Below, piece by piece: positions 27,193 through 37,280 of a DNA stretch of 64,000 nucleotides; positions within the stretch are counted from its first letter, which is position 1; every line of letters begins with the position of its first letter. Below the pieces are notes generated by a model, which did no database searches, was not told the origin of the DNA, and saw nothing but the letters and a program-made list of their open reading frames with translations. A program made the position numbers and the translations under genes. This DNA comes from Microbacterium dextranolyticum (lineage in GTDB: Bacteria > Actinomycetota > Actinomycetes > Actinomycetales > Microbacteriaceae): contig NZ_JAFBBR010000001.1 of assembly GCF_016907295.1 (NCBI RefSeq), positions 2,046,001 through 2,110,000 on the forward strand. The letters run 5' to 3'.

Positions 27193-28494
27193 GTGAGCGA
27201 TGGCGCGAGAACCCCGATCCGCCGGATGCCCGACGGCACCGTCAAACAGGTCGGCCCCCTCACCGGGACCCAGGTGTGGACGGTCCCCGGGCGGGCGAAC
27301 CGGCCTCTGGAAGCCCCGCGCGATGCGCCCCGCCCCGTCGCTCCGGGCGAGGCCGACCGCGTGTGCGCGTTCTGCGCGACGCGCTACCTCGAGACCACGC
27401 CTGAGAAGGAACGACTGGTCGGAGAGGATGTCGAACTGCACCGTCACGTTCCGCCGGGCGACCTGTTCGACACCGTCGCGGAGTTCCGTCGCTTCGGCAA
27501 CCTGTTCGAGATCGTGTCGGCGGAGTACTGGCGCGAGAACCACGGATTCCGTCAGCCCTCCGCCATCGTCGAATGGGCGCAGGAGTACCTCTCCACCGCC
27601 GAGGGCCGTACGCACATCGAGACTCTTGCGGCGATCCGCGCCCAGGCCACGGGTGAGGAGGTCTCGCTCGAAGAGGCGGCGCTCGATCTTCTGGGCGGGT
27701 CGCACGACGTCATCGTCGCGCGCCGCCACCTCGTCGACGACGCCCGCTACGACGATCAGCTCGCCTCGGCGGGAACCCTCTCCCCCGACGAGCACGCCGC
27801 CTACACCGCGTTCACGGTACGCGCCCTCGCCGAGATCCAGGCCGCGCAGCCGAACGCCGCCTACGTCGCGGTGTTCCAGAACTGGCTGCGACCCGCCGGC
27901 GCGTCGTTCGAGCATCTGCACAAGCAGCTCGTCGCGATCGACGAGCACGGTCCGCAGGTCGACCACGAGCTGCGGCTGCTCTCGCACGACCGCGACCTGT
28001 ACCAACGCGAGCTCGCCGACCTCGCCGTGTCCGAGCGCCTGCTCGTCGCGGCGACCGACGGCGCCGTCGCCTTCGCGGGCATCGGGCACCGGTACCCGGC
28101 GTTCGAGGTGTTCTCGACCTCGGAGGCGAACCTGCCGCAGGAGCACAGCGCGGCGGGCATCCGTGCCGTCTCCGACCTCGTTCATGCGTTGCACGCCGTC
28201 TCGGGACCGCTCGTGCCCACGAATGAGGAATGGCACTACCGTCCGCCGGGAGCACCCTGGCCGATGCCGTGGCGCGTCGTGCTGAAGTGGCGCATCTCGA
28301 ACCCTGCGGGCTTCGAAGGCGGCACGAAGATCTACGTGAACACCATCGACCCGTGGGAGCTGCGGCGCCGCGCCGTCGCCGAGCTGCAGGCGCTGCGCAC
28401 CGACGGCCGGATCGCGCCGGGCATCCGGATCGGCGACGAGTGCGTCGCGAGCGACGCGACGCTGCGCTACGCCGACGCGCCGGAGCGCGCGTGA
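27193..28494 (+). CDS. DUF4921 family protein (GalT/HIT-like)
   Basis: A 433-residue protein of the DUF4921 family, related to galactose-1-phosphate uridylyltransferase/HIT nucleotidyl proteins. A CAFC pair near residue 60 and the HIT-like FEHLHKQLVAID motif support nucleotide-sugar transfer-type chemistry, but no reaction is known. I start at GTG 27193, 7 nt after TAGGCT (27180-27185), rather than ATG 27166, which lies upstream of the inferred transcription start. The stop overlaps the next start (GTGA). Confidence 0.82.
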   Translation: MSDGARTPIRRMPDGTVKQVGPLTGTQVWTVPGRANRPLEAPRDAPRPVAPGEADRVCAFCATRYLETTPEKERLVGEDVELHRHVPPGDLFDTVAEFRRFGNLFEIVSAEYWRENHGFRQPSAIVEWAQEYLSTAEGRTHIETLAAIRAQATGEEVSLEEAALDLLGGSHDVIVARRHLVDDARYDDQLASAGTLSPDEHAAYTAFTVRALAEIQAAQPNAAYVAVFQNWLRPAGASFEHLHKQLVAIDEHGPQVDHELRLLSHDRDLYQRELADLAVSERLLVAATDGAVAFAGIGHRYPAFEVFSTSEANLPQEHSAAGIRAVSDLVHALHAVSGPLVPTNEEWHYRPPGAPWPMPWRVVLKWRISNPAGFEGGTKIYVNTIDPWELRRRAVAELQALRTDGRIAPGIRIGDECVASDATLRYADAPERA

Positions 28495-29648
28495 GTCTTC
28501 CGTTCGAACGTTTGCGTCGCACCCCCGATGTCGAGGGGCCGGGGCTCGTCGCCGTCGACGCCGCCGACCGGCTTCTGCTCGACGAGTCCGCCGCGCGCAG
28601 AGCAGCCTGCGCGAGTGAGGATCTGGTCGTCATCGGCGACGCGTACGGGGCGCTCGCCCTCGGGTGCGCGTGGGAGTCGAGCGCAGGATGCCGCGCCGTG
28701 CGCGTGCACCAGGATTCGCTCACCGGCGAACGCGCTCTCGCCGCCAACGCCGCGCGCTTTCCGGAACGCCCGGACCTCGGCCGCCGCGTCGCGGCCAGCC
28801 CGACGCTCGATGCCGACCTGGTGCGCGGTGCGCGCGTCGTGCTGCTGCGTCTGCCGCGCTCCCTCGATGCGCTGCGCGACATCGCCGCTCTCATCGCCGC
28901 CCATGCCGACCCCGATGTCGTCGTCTATGCGGGCGGGCGCATCAAGCACATGAGCGTCGCGATGAACGCGGTTCTCGGCGAGTGCTTCTCACGCGTCGAC
29001 GTCACTCATGCGCGCCAGAAGTCGCGCGTGCTGATCGCGCACGGACCGCATGACGGCCACGACCCCCGTCCCGACGCCGCCTCCCTCGACACGCCGGGCG
29101 ACATCGCGCTCGAGCTGCGCGCATTCGGGGGCGCGTTCGGAGGCGCCCGGCTCGACGCCGGCACCCGGTTGCTGCTCGCCCACCTGCCGGCGCGGATCGC
29201 CGGGGGCGGGCCCGACGATCCGTTCGTCGATCTCGCGTGCGGCACCGGGGTGATCGGGGCGTGGCTGGCGCTGCGGCATTCGCAGGCGTTCGTGTGGTCG
29301 TCCGACCCGTCCGCCGCCGCGATCGCGTCGGCACGGGCGACCGCCGCCGCGAACCACGTGGACGAGCGAGTGCGGGTGGTGCGCGACGACGCGCTGTCGC
29401 TCCGGCCCGCGGGCAGCGCCTCGTTCCTCACGCTGAATCCGCCGTTCCACTCGGGCGCAGCGGTCACCGACCGCATCGCTCCGCACCTGTTCGCGGATGC
29501 CGCGCGCGTGCTGCGCCCCGGCGGCGAACTGTGGTGCGTCTGGAACTCGCCCCTCGGCTACCGCCCGATGCTCGAGCGGCTCGTCGGCCCCACCCGACAG
29601 GTGGCGCGCGATCCGCGCTTCACCGTGACGGTGTCCACACGCCGCTGA
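28491..29648 (+). CDS. RsmC/RlmG-like class I SAM-dependent methyltransferase
   Basis: A 385-residue two-domain methyltransferase. The N-terminal half is a degenerate methyltransferase-like domain, as in RsmC/RlmG. The C-terminal half has motif I DLACGTGVIGAWLA and the NPPFHSG catalytic motif used by guanine-N2/cytosine methyltransferases, so a structured RNA is the probable substrate. Start GTG 28491 overlaps the DUF4921 stop. Confidence 0.85.
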   Translation: MSLPFERLRRTPDVEGPGLVAVDAADRLLLDESAARRAACASEDLVVIGDAYGALALGCAWESSAGCRAVRVHQDSLTGERALAANAARFPERPDLGRRVAASPTLDADLVRGARVVLLRLPRSLDALRDIAALIAAHADPDVVVYAGGRIKHMSVAMNAVLGECFSRVDVTHARQKSRVLIAHGPHDGHDPRPDAASLDTPGDIALELRAFGGAFGGARLDAGTRLLLAHLPARIAGGGPDDPFVDLACGTGVIGAWLALRHSQAFVWSSDPSAAAIASARATAAANHVDERVRVVRDDALSLRPAGSASFLTLNPPFHSGAAVTDRIAPHLFADAARVLRPGGELWCVWNSPLGYRPMLERLVGPTRQVARDPRFTVTVSTRR

Positions 29649-29691
29649 GCGTGACGGTGCGAACCGGTCGGACGGTGACCGGTCAGCCAGG

Positions 29692-30102
29692 TCAGACGAT
29701 GCCGGCGCGGATGCCGTCGAGGGAGGCCGCGACGTTCGGCAGGCGCTGAGCGAGCGCGTCGTCGAGCTGGAAGAGGCGGTCGCGCGCCTCCTGCAGCACA
29801 CGCGCGCCCTTCGCCGTCACGTGCAGGTCGCTGGCGGCACCGGCGTGCGCCGTGGCATCCTGCACGAGCCCCTCGTCGACGAGACTGCGCACCGCGGTGT
29901 GCGCGGATTGCACGGTGATGTGCGAGCGACGGGCGAGCTCCGAGAACGAGATTCCGGGTTCGGCGTAGACGTGACCGAGCAGTCCGAACTTGCGCGTCGT
30001 GATCCCGAGGTCCTTGAGAATCGCCGCCAGTTGGCCCTCCCACATCGCCGACACCGCGAGCAGCGCGATGACGGGGCTGAAACGGGGGGCGTCCTGACTC
30101 AT
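29692..30102 (-). CDS. MarR family transcriptional regulator
   Basis: A 136-residue winged-helix protein of the MarR family: helical dimerisation ends and the central HTH ISFSELARRSHITVQSAHTA. TAACAT (30109-30114, minus strand) ends 6 nt before the ATG, so it is probably leaderless. It is divergent from the VOC gene, which may be its target. The ligand is unknown. Confidence 0.82.
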   Translation of the reverse strand: MSQDAPRFSPVIALLAVSAMWEGQLAAILKDLGITTRKFGLLGHVYAEPGISFSELARRSHITVQSAHTAVRSLVDEGLVQDATAHAGAASDLHVTAKGARVLQEARDRLFQLDDALAQRLPNVAASLDGIRAGIV

Positions 30103-30176
30103 GCGCCAATGTTAGCGAGGCGTTCCCTGTGTCGGCGGCTCGCCGTACCGTGATTTCCCGAGGGAGGGATCACAAC

Positions 30177-30548
30177 ATGGACTGGAGAATCGAGCTCATC
30201 TTCGTGCCGGTGACCGATGTCGACCGCGCGAAGGAGTTCTACACCCGGATCGGCTTCCATGCCGATGTCGACGTGACACCCGAGCCGGGGGTGCGCTTCG
30301 TGCAGCTGACGCCGCCGGGTTCGGCCTGCTCGATCGCGATCGGGGCGGGGCTGGGTTCGCAGGTGCCTCCGGGCACGCTCGATGTGATCCAGGTCGTCGT
30401 TCCCGATGCCGACGCAGCACTCGCCCACCTGCGCGAGCTCGGTGTCGAGGCGGAGGGCGTCGACGAGCAGGATTGGGGGCGGTTCGTCCGTTTCACCGAT
30501 CCCGACGGCAACCGCTGGGCGCTGCAGCAGCTCGTCCCCTACGACTGA
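30177..30548 (+). CDS. VOC/glyoxalase superfamily protein
   Basis: A 123-residue single vicinal-oxygen-chelate domain: IELIFVPVTDVDRAKEFYTR, a paired beta-alpha-beta repeat and the C-terminal FTDPDGNRWALQQL. Potential metal ligands are sparse, so substrate and catalysis are unclear. GGGAGGGA (30162-30169) precedes ATG 30177, which rules out the earlier start at 30129. Confidence 0.85.
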   Translation: MDWRIELIFVPVTDVDRAKEFYTRIGFHADVDVTPEPGVRFVQLTPPGSACSIAIGAGLGSQVPPGTLDVIQVVVPDADAALAHLRELGVEAEGVDEQDWGRFVRFTDPDGNRWALQQLVPYD

Positions 30549-30552
30549 GGCG

Positions 30553-31023
30553 TCACGCTTTGGTGCCGCCGGGAGGGCCGATCAGCAGCAGCGCGGCGAA
30601 CAGGGCCGCGACGAGGACCAGGATGCCCCCGACGAGCACCCACGGCCGGCGCAGGAACCACGCGAGCGGCGCGTCGTACCAGCGGCGCTCCGCATCGAGC
30701 GTGGCGGAGCTTTCCGTGCGCCATTGTCCGTCGAGCAGGCCGCGGCGGTGCAGCCAGATCTCGGCCGGGACCGTCGCATAGGGGACGATCGCAGAGACCA
30801 GCGCGGCCGCCGTCGGGCCGACGCGCCAGCGGTTGTTGAGCGCGACGAGGACGACGGTCGCGCCGTAGGAGAGGAACACGAAGCCGTGGATGCCTCCCCC
30901 GATCGTGACGGCCGGCGCCCAGCCGGTCGTGGCGCGGACGATGAGTCCGGCGATGAGGAGCGTCCACGACACGGCTTCCGCGAAGGCGAGCGTGCGGAAC
31001 AGGGTGAGGGGTGCACGGAACAT
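30553..31023 (-). CDS. DUF3817-type membrane protein
   Basis: A 156-residue integral membrane protein with the DUF3817 pattern: FRTLAFAEAVSWTLLIAGLI, then GGGIHGFVFLSYGATVV and further helices, plus an extra C-terminal membrane segment. Function unknown. TAGGCT (31030-31035, minus strand) ends 6 nt before the ATG at 31023. The stop is 4 bp from the stop of the convergent VOC gene. Confidence 0.75.
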   Translation of the reverse strand: MFRAPLTLFRTLAFAEAVSWTLLIAGLIVRATTGWAPAVTIGGGIHGFVFLSYGATVVLVALNNRWRVGPTAAALVSAIVPYATVPAEIWLHRRGLLDGQWRTESSATLDAERRWYDAPLAWFLRRPWVLVGGILVLVAALFAALLLIGPPGGTKA

Positions 31024-31169
31024 ACCTTCAGCCTACCTGAAGCAGGTGTTCGGACCGACACAGCGTGATCGAGATGACACACGCCGACGGTCGAAGCCGT
31101 CCGTCGCGTCCGCAGAGCGGACGGCCTGCTGACTCGGTTCACCTCACCGGTCGAGAGACGGGACGAGAA

Positions 31170-31205
31170 AGGCCCGGACCCGCAAGGATCTGCGGGTCCG
31201 GGCCT
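31170..31205 (-). terminator. Terminator of the nrdHIEF operon
   Basis: A perfect 15-bp stem (AGGCCCGGACCCGCA, 31170-31184, with its complement at 31191-31205) around a 6-nt loop. On the minus strand it is followed by TTTCTCG and lies about 40 nt after the nrdF stop: a rho-independent terminator. Confidence 0.88.
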
Positions 31206-31243
31206 ATGCTCGGCTTCTTACCGGAGCCGGGCTGAGATCACTC

Positions 31244-32254
<1,011 letters not shown>

Positions 32255-34411
32255 TCACAGCATGCACGAGACGCACTCGGCCATGTCGGTGCCCTCGAGC
32301 GCCAGCTGCCGCAGGCGGATGTAGTAGATCGTCTTGATGCCCTTGCGCCACGCGTAGATCTGCGCCTTGTTGATGTCGCGCGTCGTGGCGGTGTCCTTGA
32401 AGAACAGCGTCAGCGACAGACCCTGGTCGACGTGCTGCGTGGCGGCGGCGTAGGTGTCGATGACCTTCTCGTAGCCGATCTCGTACGCGTCTTCGTAGTA
32501 CTCCAGGTTCTCGTTCGTCATGAACGGGGCCGGGTAGTAGACGCGCCCGATCTTGCCCTCCTTGCGGATCTCGATCTTCGAGGCGATCGGGTGGATCGAC
32601 GACGTCGAGTTGTTGATGTACGAGATCGAGCCGGTCGGCGGCACGGCCTGCAGGTTCTGGTTGTAGATGCCGTGCTGCTGGATGGATGCCTTCAGCTCGC
32701 GCCAGTCGTCCTGCGTCGGGATGTGGATGCCGGCGAACAGCTCCTGCACGCGCGCGGTCCGGGGAACCCATTCCTGCTCGATGTACTTGTCGAAGAACTC
32801 CCCCGACGCGTAGGTCGAGTCGGCGAAGCCGTCGAAGGCGGTGGCGCGCTCGATCGCGATGCGGTTGGACGCGCGCAGCGCGTGGAAGAGCACCGTGTAG
32901 AAGTAGATGTTCGTGAAGTCGATGCCCTCGTCCGAGCCGTAGTGCACGTGCTCCCGCGCAAGATACCCGTGCAGGTTCATCTGGCCGAGGCCGATCGCGT
33001 GCGAACGGTCGTTGCCGTCCTCGATCGAACGGACGGAGCGGATGTGGCTCTGGTCGCTGACCGCAGTGAGCGCGCGGATCGAGGTCTCGACGGTGCTCGC
33101 GAGGTCCTTGCCGTCCATTGCGAGCGCGATGTTCATCGACCCCAGGTTGCAGGAGATGTCCTTGCCGACCTGGCCGTACGAGAGGTCCTCGTTGTAGGTC
33201 GTGGGCGTGTTGACCTGCAGGATCTCGCTGCAGAGGTTGGACATGTTGATCCGACCCTTGATCGGGTTGGCCTTGTTCACCGTGTCCTCGAACATGATGT
33301 ACGGGTAGCCCGACTCGAACTGGATCTCGGCGAGGGTCTGGAAGAACTCGCGCGCGTTGATCTTCGTCTTCTTGATACGAGCGTCATCGACCATCTCGCG
33401 GTACTTCTCGGTGACCGAGATGTCGCCGAACGGCACGCCGTAGACCTTCTCGACGTCGTAGGGCGAGAAGAGGTACATGTCCTCGCCGTTCTTGGCGAGC
33501 TCGAACGTGATGTCGGGGATCACGACGCCGAGCGACAGCGTCTTGATGCGGATCTTCTCGTCGGCGTTCTCGCGCTTCGTGTCGAGGAAGCGCAGGATGT
33601 CGGGGTGGTGCGCCGACAGGTAGACGGCGCCGGCGCCCTGGCGTGCGCCGAGCTGGTTGGCGTAGCTGAAGCTGTCTTCGAGCAGCTTCATGACGGGGAT
33701 GATCCCCGACGACTGGTTCTCGATCTGCTTGATCGGCGCGCCGGCCTCGCGGATGTTCGAGAGCAGCAGGGCGACGCCGCCGCCGCGCTTGGACAGCTGC
33801 AGAGCGGAGTTGATGCCGCGGGCGATCGACTCCATGTTGTCTTCGATGCGCAGCAGGAAGCAGCTGACGAGCTCTCCGCGCTGGGCCTTGCCGGCGTTCA
33901 GGAATGTCGGGGTCGCCGGCTGGAACCGGCCCGAGATGATCTCGTCGACGAGCCGCTCGGCGAGACGCTGGTCACCGTCGGCGAGCCCGAGCGCCGTCAT
34001 GACGACGCGGTCCTCGAAGCGCTCGAGGTAGCGCTTGCCGTCGAAGGTCTTGAGCGTGTAGCTCGTGTAGTACTTGAAGGCGCCGAGGAACGTCTCGAAG
34101 CGGAACTTGGCCGCATAGGCGCGGTCGTTGAGGCGCTGGATGAACTCGAACGGGTACTTCTCGAGCACCGCGCCTTCGTAGTACTCCTTCTCGACGAGGT
34201 AGTCGAGTCGCTCCTTGAGCGAGTGGAAGAACACCGTGTTCTGGTTGACGTGCTGCAGGAAGTACTCCCGCGCCGCGCGCTTGTCGGCGTCGAACTGGAT
34301 CTTGCCGTCGTCACCGTACAGATTGAGCATCGCATTGAGGGCGTGATAGTCCATGCCCTCGAAGCGAGCCTCGGTCTTGAAGGTCGCCTCGGTCACTGCA
34401 GCTTCCACCAT
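32255..34411 (-). CDS. nrdE: Class Ib ribonucleotide reductase, alpha subunit
   Basis: A 718-residue R1 protein that reduces ribonucleoside diphosphates. The protein ends ECVSCML, the C-terminal CxxC that passes electrons from NrdH. Active-site segments such as NLCSEIL and [17 protein letters not shown] are present. The start at 34411 (MVEAAVTEA) overlaps the end of nrdI by 19 bp, and longer frames run further into nrdI. No N-terminal ATP-cone is seen, as is typical of class Ib. Confidence 0.96.
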   Translation of the reverse strand: MVEAAVTEATFKTEARFEGMDYHALNAMLNLYGDDGKIQFDADKRAAREYFLQHVNQNTVFFHSLKERLDYLVEKEYYEGAVLEKYPFEFIQRLNDRAYAAKFRFETFLGAFKYYTSYTLKTFDGKRYLERFEDRVVMTALGLADGDQRLAERLVDEIISGRFQPATPTFLNAGKAQRGELVSCFLLRIEDNMESIARGINSALQLSKRGGGVALLLSNIREAGAPIKQIENQSSGIIPVMKLLEDSFSYANQLGARQGAGAVYLSAHHPDILRFLDTKRENADEKIRIKTLSLGVVIPDITFELAKNGEDMYLFSPYDVEKVYGVPFGDISVTEKYREMVDDARIKKTKINAREFFQTLAEIQFESGYPYIMFEDTVNKANPIKGRINMSNLCSEILQVNTPTTYNEDLSYGQVGKDISCNLGSMNIALAMDGKDLASTVETSIRALTAVSDQSHIRSVRSIEDGNDRSHAIGLGQMNLHGYLAREHVHYGSDEGIDFTNIYFYTVLFHALRASNRIAIERATAFDGFADSTYASGEFFDKYIEQEWVPRTARVQELFAGIHIPTQDDWRELKASIQQHGIYNQNLQAVPPTGSISYINNSTSSIHPIASKIEIRKEGKIGRVYYPAPFMTNENLEYYEDAYEIGYEKVIDTYAAATQHVDQGLSLTLFFKDTATTRDINKAQIYAWRKGIKTIYYIRLRQLALEGTDMAECVSCML

Positions 34412-34824
34412 CGTTCCAATCCGTCGCTCACTCTCGCGACGTCGTCGGGCGTGCCGAACACTTCCAGCCGATACAGGTGCGGCACGGTGCACTTGCGGCT
34501 GATGATGTCACCGGCGAGGCAGTAGTCCTCGCCGAAATTCGTGTTGCCTGCGGAGATCACTCCGCGGATCAAGCGGCGATGCTTCTCGTCGTTGAGAAAA
34601 CGGATCACCTGTTTGGGAACCGCGCCCTTCTCCTCACCTCGCCCCTGGCCGCCCCCGTAGGTCGGGGTGACGAGCACGAACGGCTCGTCGACCTCGATCA
34701 CAGGGTCGGTCGGCAGGAGCGGGATACGGAGGGCCGGCATCCCGAGTTTCTCGATGAAACGCGCGGTGTTGCCCGACACGCTCGAGAAGAAGACGAGCAG
34801 CGGGGCGCTCGTCAATGTCGGCAT
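34393..34824 (-). CDS. nrdI: Class Ib ribonucleotide reductase assembly flavoprotein NrdI
   Basis: A 143-residue flavodoxin-like protein that supplies oxidant for the manganese-tyrosyl cofactor of Nrd[18 protein letters not shown] is the phosphate loop, and [20 protein letters not shown] and [13 protein letters not shown] are FMN-contact segments typical of NrdI. It starts one base after the nrdH stop. Confidence 0.95.
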   Translation of the reverse strand: MPTLTSAPLLVFFSSVSGNTARFIEKLGMPALRIPLLPTDPVIEVDEPFVLVTPTYGGGQGRGEEKGAVPKQVIRFLNDEKHRRLIRGVISAGNTNFGEDYCLAGDIISRKCTVPHLYRLEVFGTPDDVARVSDGLERWWKLQ

Positions 34825-34825
34825 G

Positions 34826-35059
34826 TCAGACCAGACGGCTCGCGAGCTCGGCGATCTTGTCGGGACGGAAGCCCGACCAGTGGTCCTCGTCCGTGACGAC
34901 GACCGGCGCCTGCAGGTAGCCGAGCGACTTCACGTGCTCGAGCGCGGCGGCATCCTCGGACAGGTCGAGAACCTCGTAATCGATGCCCTTCGAGTCCAGT
35001 GCCCGGTACGTCGCGTTGCACTGCACGCACGACGGCTTCGTGTAAACCGTGATCGCCAT
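34826..35059 (-). CDS. nrdH: Glutaredoxin-like protein NrdH
   Basis: A 77-residue redoxin with active site CVQC ([16 protein letters not shown]) and the substrate-groove residues [18 protein letters not shown]. It reduces NrdE. A GAGGGGAG purine stretch precedes the ATG at 35059, favouring this start over longer frames. First gene of nrdHIEF. Confidence 0.95.
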   Translation of the reverse strand: MAITVYTKPSCVQCNATYRALDSKGIDYEVLDLSEDAAALEHVKSLGYLQAPVVVTDEDHWSGFRPDKIAELASRLV

Positions 35060-35120
35060 ATCGATCCGTTCTCCCCTCAATCTCAACCTTGGTGTTCGGC
35101 AGTGGCCCGCCGGGAGTCCA

Positions 35121-35136
35121 ATACTACATATGGGTA
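35121..35136. promoter_or_regulatory. NrdR-box-like sequence upstream of nrdH
   Basis: ATACTACATATGGGTA matches about 10 of 16 positions of the NrdR box consensus, 62 bp upstream of the nrdH start. NrdR boxes usually occur in pairs about 31 bp apart; I see no convincing second box, only a TAGTAG-containing stretch near 35164. Tentative. Confidence 0.35.
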
Positions 35137-35204
35137 CGGACACCTGGGCGCACCACAAGGGCTAGTAGTTACATCCGTGTAGTTTTTCACCGCTCTCCCC
35201 AGGT

Positions 35205-35358
35205 ACAACACATGTTGTCCACCGTTTCATCCACAGAAGACCGACTATCTCGCAGGCCGGAAAAGGCCGGGATCACCAGGGTTTCGACGCCCTCCGCGGC
35301 ATCCATCCACAACACGCACGCTAAAGCCGCCCCCGGACATCGATGCGGCTGTGGAAAC
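35205..35358. promoter_or_regulatory. DnaA-box-like cluster and inverted repeat upstream of nrdHIEF
   Basis: The 395-bp gap between nrdH and the MFS gene contains an ACAACA-CA-TGTTGT inverted repeat (35205-35218). It also contains near matches to DnaA boxes: TTGTCCACC (35215-35223), TCATCCACA (35227-35235), CCATCCACA (35303-35311) and, inverted, TGTGGAAAC (35350-35358). DnaA is known to control nrd genes in E. coli. Each box has at least one mismatch, so this is a suggestion. Confidence 0.35.
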
Positions 35359-35454
35359 TCCTCCTCGGCGTGTCGCGGCGTGTCTGCCGTACGCGGCATC
35401 CGGCGACATGCGGCATGGCGAACAGAGCGTCCGCCGCGGGGGTACCGTGGAGAG

Positions 35455-36678
35455 GTGTCGGCCTATCGTGATCTGCTGCGCACCCCGGGGGTCGCTCGCA
35501 TCATCGCCGCACAGCTGACCGCGCGCTTCCCGAACGGGATGACGAGCCTCGCGATCCTCCTGCACGTCGAACAGCAGACCGGCACGTACGGCGCAGCCGG
35601 CCTCGTGCTCGCCGCCGCATCGATCGGACAGGCCACGGCCGGGCCCGTCACGAGCCGGTGGATGGGCATCTGGGGCATGCGCCGTGTGCTGACCCTCACC
35701 ACCAGCGTGTGCGTGGCAGCCGTGCTCGCGCTCGCCCTGGTGCCGATGGGCGTCGCCGGATACATGGTGTTCGGGCTCATCGCCGGGCTGTCCACCCCGC
35801 CCGTGCAATCGGCCGTACGCACGATCTACCCCAAGATCGTCAACGCACGCCAGCTCACGCCCCTGTTCTCGCTCGACGCCAGCCTGCAGGAGATCATCTG
35901 GATCCTCGCGCCCGTCGTCATCACGATCGTCGCGACGCAGGTCGGCACCGTCGAAGGGCTTCTGCTCATCGCGTTCATCCTGGTCGCGGGCGGGGCGTGG
36001 TTCATCCTCTCCCCCGAGGTCGGGCGCGTCCGCATCCCCCGCAGTCGGCGCGGCTTCGGCCGCGTCCTCGGAAAACCCGTCGTGCTGCTGGCGACCGTCA
36101 TCGGCTTCCTCCTCATCGGAGCCTGCTCCGCCGTCGAGGCGGCCGTCGTCGCGACCTTCGGCCACGGCGGACTCGAAGCCGGCCTCGTCCTCGCCGTCTT
36201 CTCGGTCGGAAGCCTCGCGGGCGGCCTCGCCTTCGGGCACATCCCGATGGGTCCGTGGGCGATGGCGCGCCGGCTGAGCGTCGTCGCGGTCGGCCTCGTC
36301 ATCGCCGTCTTCGTCGTGGGCGACATCGGCCCCTCGACGCCGTGGTGGGTGGGCGCGTGCCTGGTCGTCGCGGGCATCGGGGTCGCCCCCGCGCTCGCGG
36401 TGATGTTCGCGATGACCTCGGCCTCGGTGAAGTTCAGCGAGACCGCCGAGGCCTACGGCTGGATCGGCACCGGTCAGCTCATCGGTGCCGCGCTCGGCTC
36501 GGCCGCGGCCGGCTTCCTCATCGACGGCGTCGGTCCCGCGGGAGCGTACGGGGCCGCAGCATGCTTCGCGATGGTGGGCGCGATCGTCGCGACCGCCTTC
36601 GTCCGCGGCTTCCCCGACCTGCGCGGCCGCGACGCGAGTCCCATCCCCGACACCGAGCCGGTTCCCGTCATCACCTGA
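35455..36678 (+). CDS. MFS transporter
   Basis: A 407-residue major facilitator with about 12 membrane segments, beginning MSAYRDLLRTPGVARIIAAQ. The inter-helix motif A is weakly kept. Substrate unknown; this subgroup (YfmO/arabinose-efflux-like annotations) is poorly defined. TACCGT (35443-35448) ends 6 nt before GTG 35455, so I chose this start over the very long upstream frame, which crosses the nrd control region. Confidence 0.82.
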   Translation: MSAYRDLLRTPGVARIIAAQLTARFPNGMTSLAILLHVEQQTGTYGAAGLVLAAASIGQATAGPVTSRWMGIWGMRRVLTLTTSVCVAAVLALALVPMGVAGYMVFGLIAGLSTPPVQSAVRTIYPKIVNARQLTPLFSLDASLQEIIWILAPVVITIVATQVGTVEGLLLIAFILVAGGAWFILSPEVGRVRIPRSRRGFGRVLGKPVVLLATVIGFLLIGACSAVEAAVVATFGHGGLEAGLVLAVFSVGSLAGGLAFGHIPMGPWAMARRLSVVAVGLVIAVFVVGDIGPSTPWWVGACLVVAGIGVAPALAVMFAMTSASVKFSETAEAYGWIGTGQLIGAALGSAAAGFLIDGVGPAGAYGAAACFAMVGAIVATAFVRGFPDLRGRDASPIPDTEPVPVIT

Positions 36679-36696
36679 CCCGCGGCGGGGCCCCCG

Positions 36697-37101
36697 TCAC
36701 GCGATGCGCGCGAGCACGTGCAGGAGAGCGAGCGCATAGGCATCCGCGGGTTCGGGATGCTCGAACACGGAGCGCTCCCCGGCGAACTCGATGTCGACCC
36801 GGAACGTGTCCGGCAGCCGCACGAGCGCCCGAAACGCGCCGCGCAGCAGCTCGCGCAGCTGATCTTCGCGGGGCAGCCACAGGGCGTCCTCGAGGGCGAC
36901 CGAATCGAGCGCCCACTCGGTCGTGCCGTTGAAGGCGAGAATCGTGCCGGTCGTGTAGCGCCGCGGCTCGATCGTCATCTCGCTCACCGTGAAGACGTCC
37001 GCCTCGAACTCGGGCTCGTCGAGCTGGAACCGGTCGCCCGAGGCAGGATGCCAGGCGAGGCCGGCCTCGCGCAGCGCCAGAGCGAGCTCGGTCGAGATCA
37101 T
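36697..37101 (-). CDS. Unknown small acidic protein
   Basis: A 134-residue protein that I do not recognise. It starts MISTELALALREAGL and is alpha/beta with no membrane segment. Sequences such as IEPRRYTTGTILAFNGTTEW and LREDQL-like helices suggest a small globular fold. It converges with the MFS gene. I use the ATG at 37101; longer frames run into the opposite-strand promoter of the acyl-CoA dehydrogenase. Confidence 0.6.
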   Translation of the reverse strand: MISTELALALREAGLAWHPASGDRFQLDEPEFEADVFTVSEMTIEPRRYTTGTILAFNGTTEWALDSVALEDALWLPREDQLRELLRGAFRALVRLPDTFRVDIEFAGERSVFEHPEPADAYALALLHVLARIA

Positions 37102-37280
37102 GTCTCCATCCTGCCCCGCGCGCTGCACACCGGGGCGGCCCGAACTCCTCCAGCTGACGACGCGCGGTAGCGACAGCCCCCGCGGCACCGCGCCGACCGT
37201 TCCGGTGCGACGGCGGGATGGAGGAGTCCGGACCACCCGGCCGAGGCCCTGGCCGGTGCGGGCAGGGGCAGGATAGAGGG

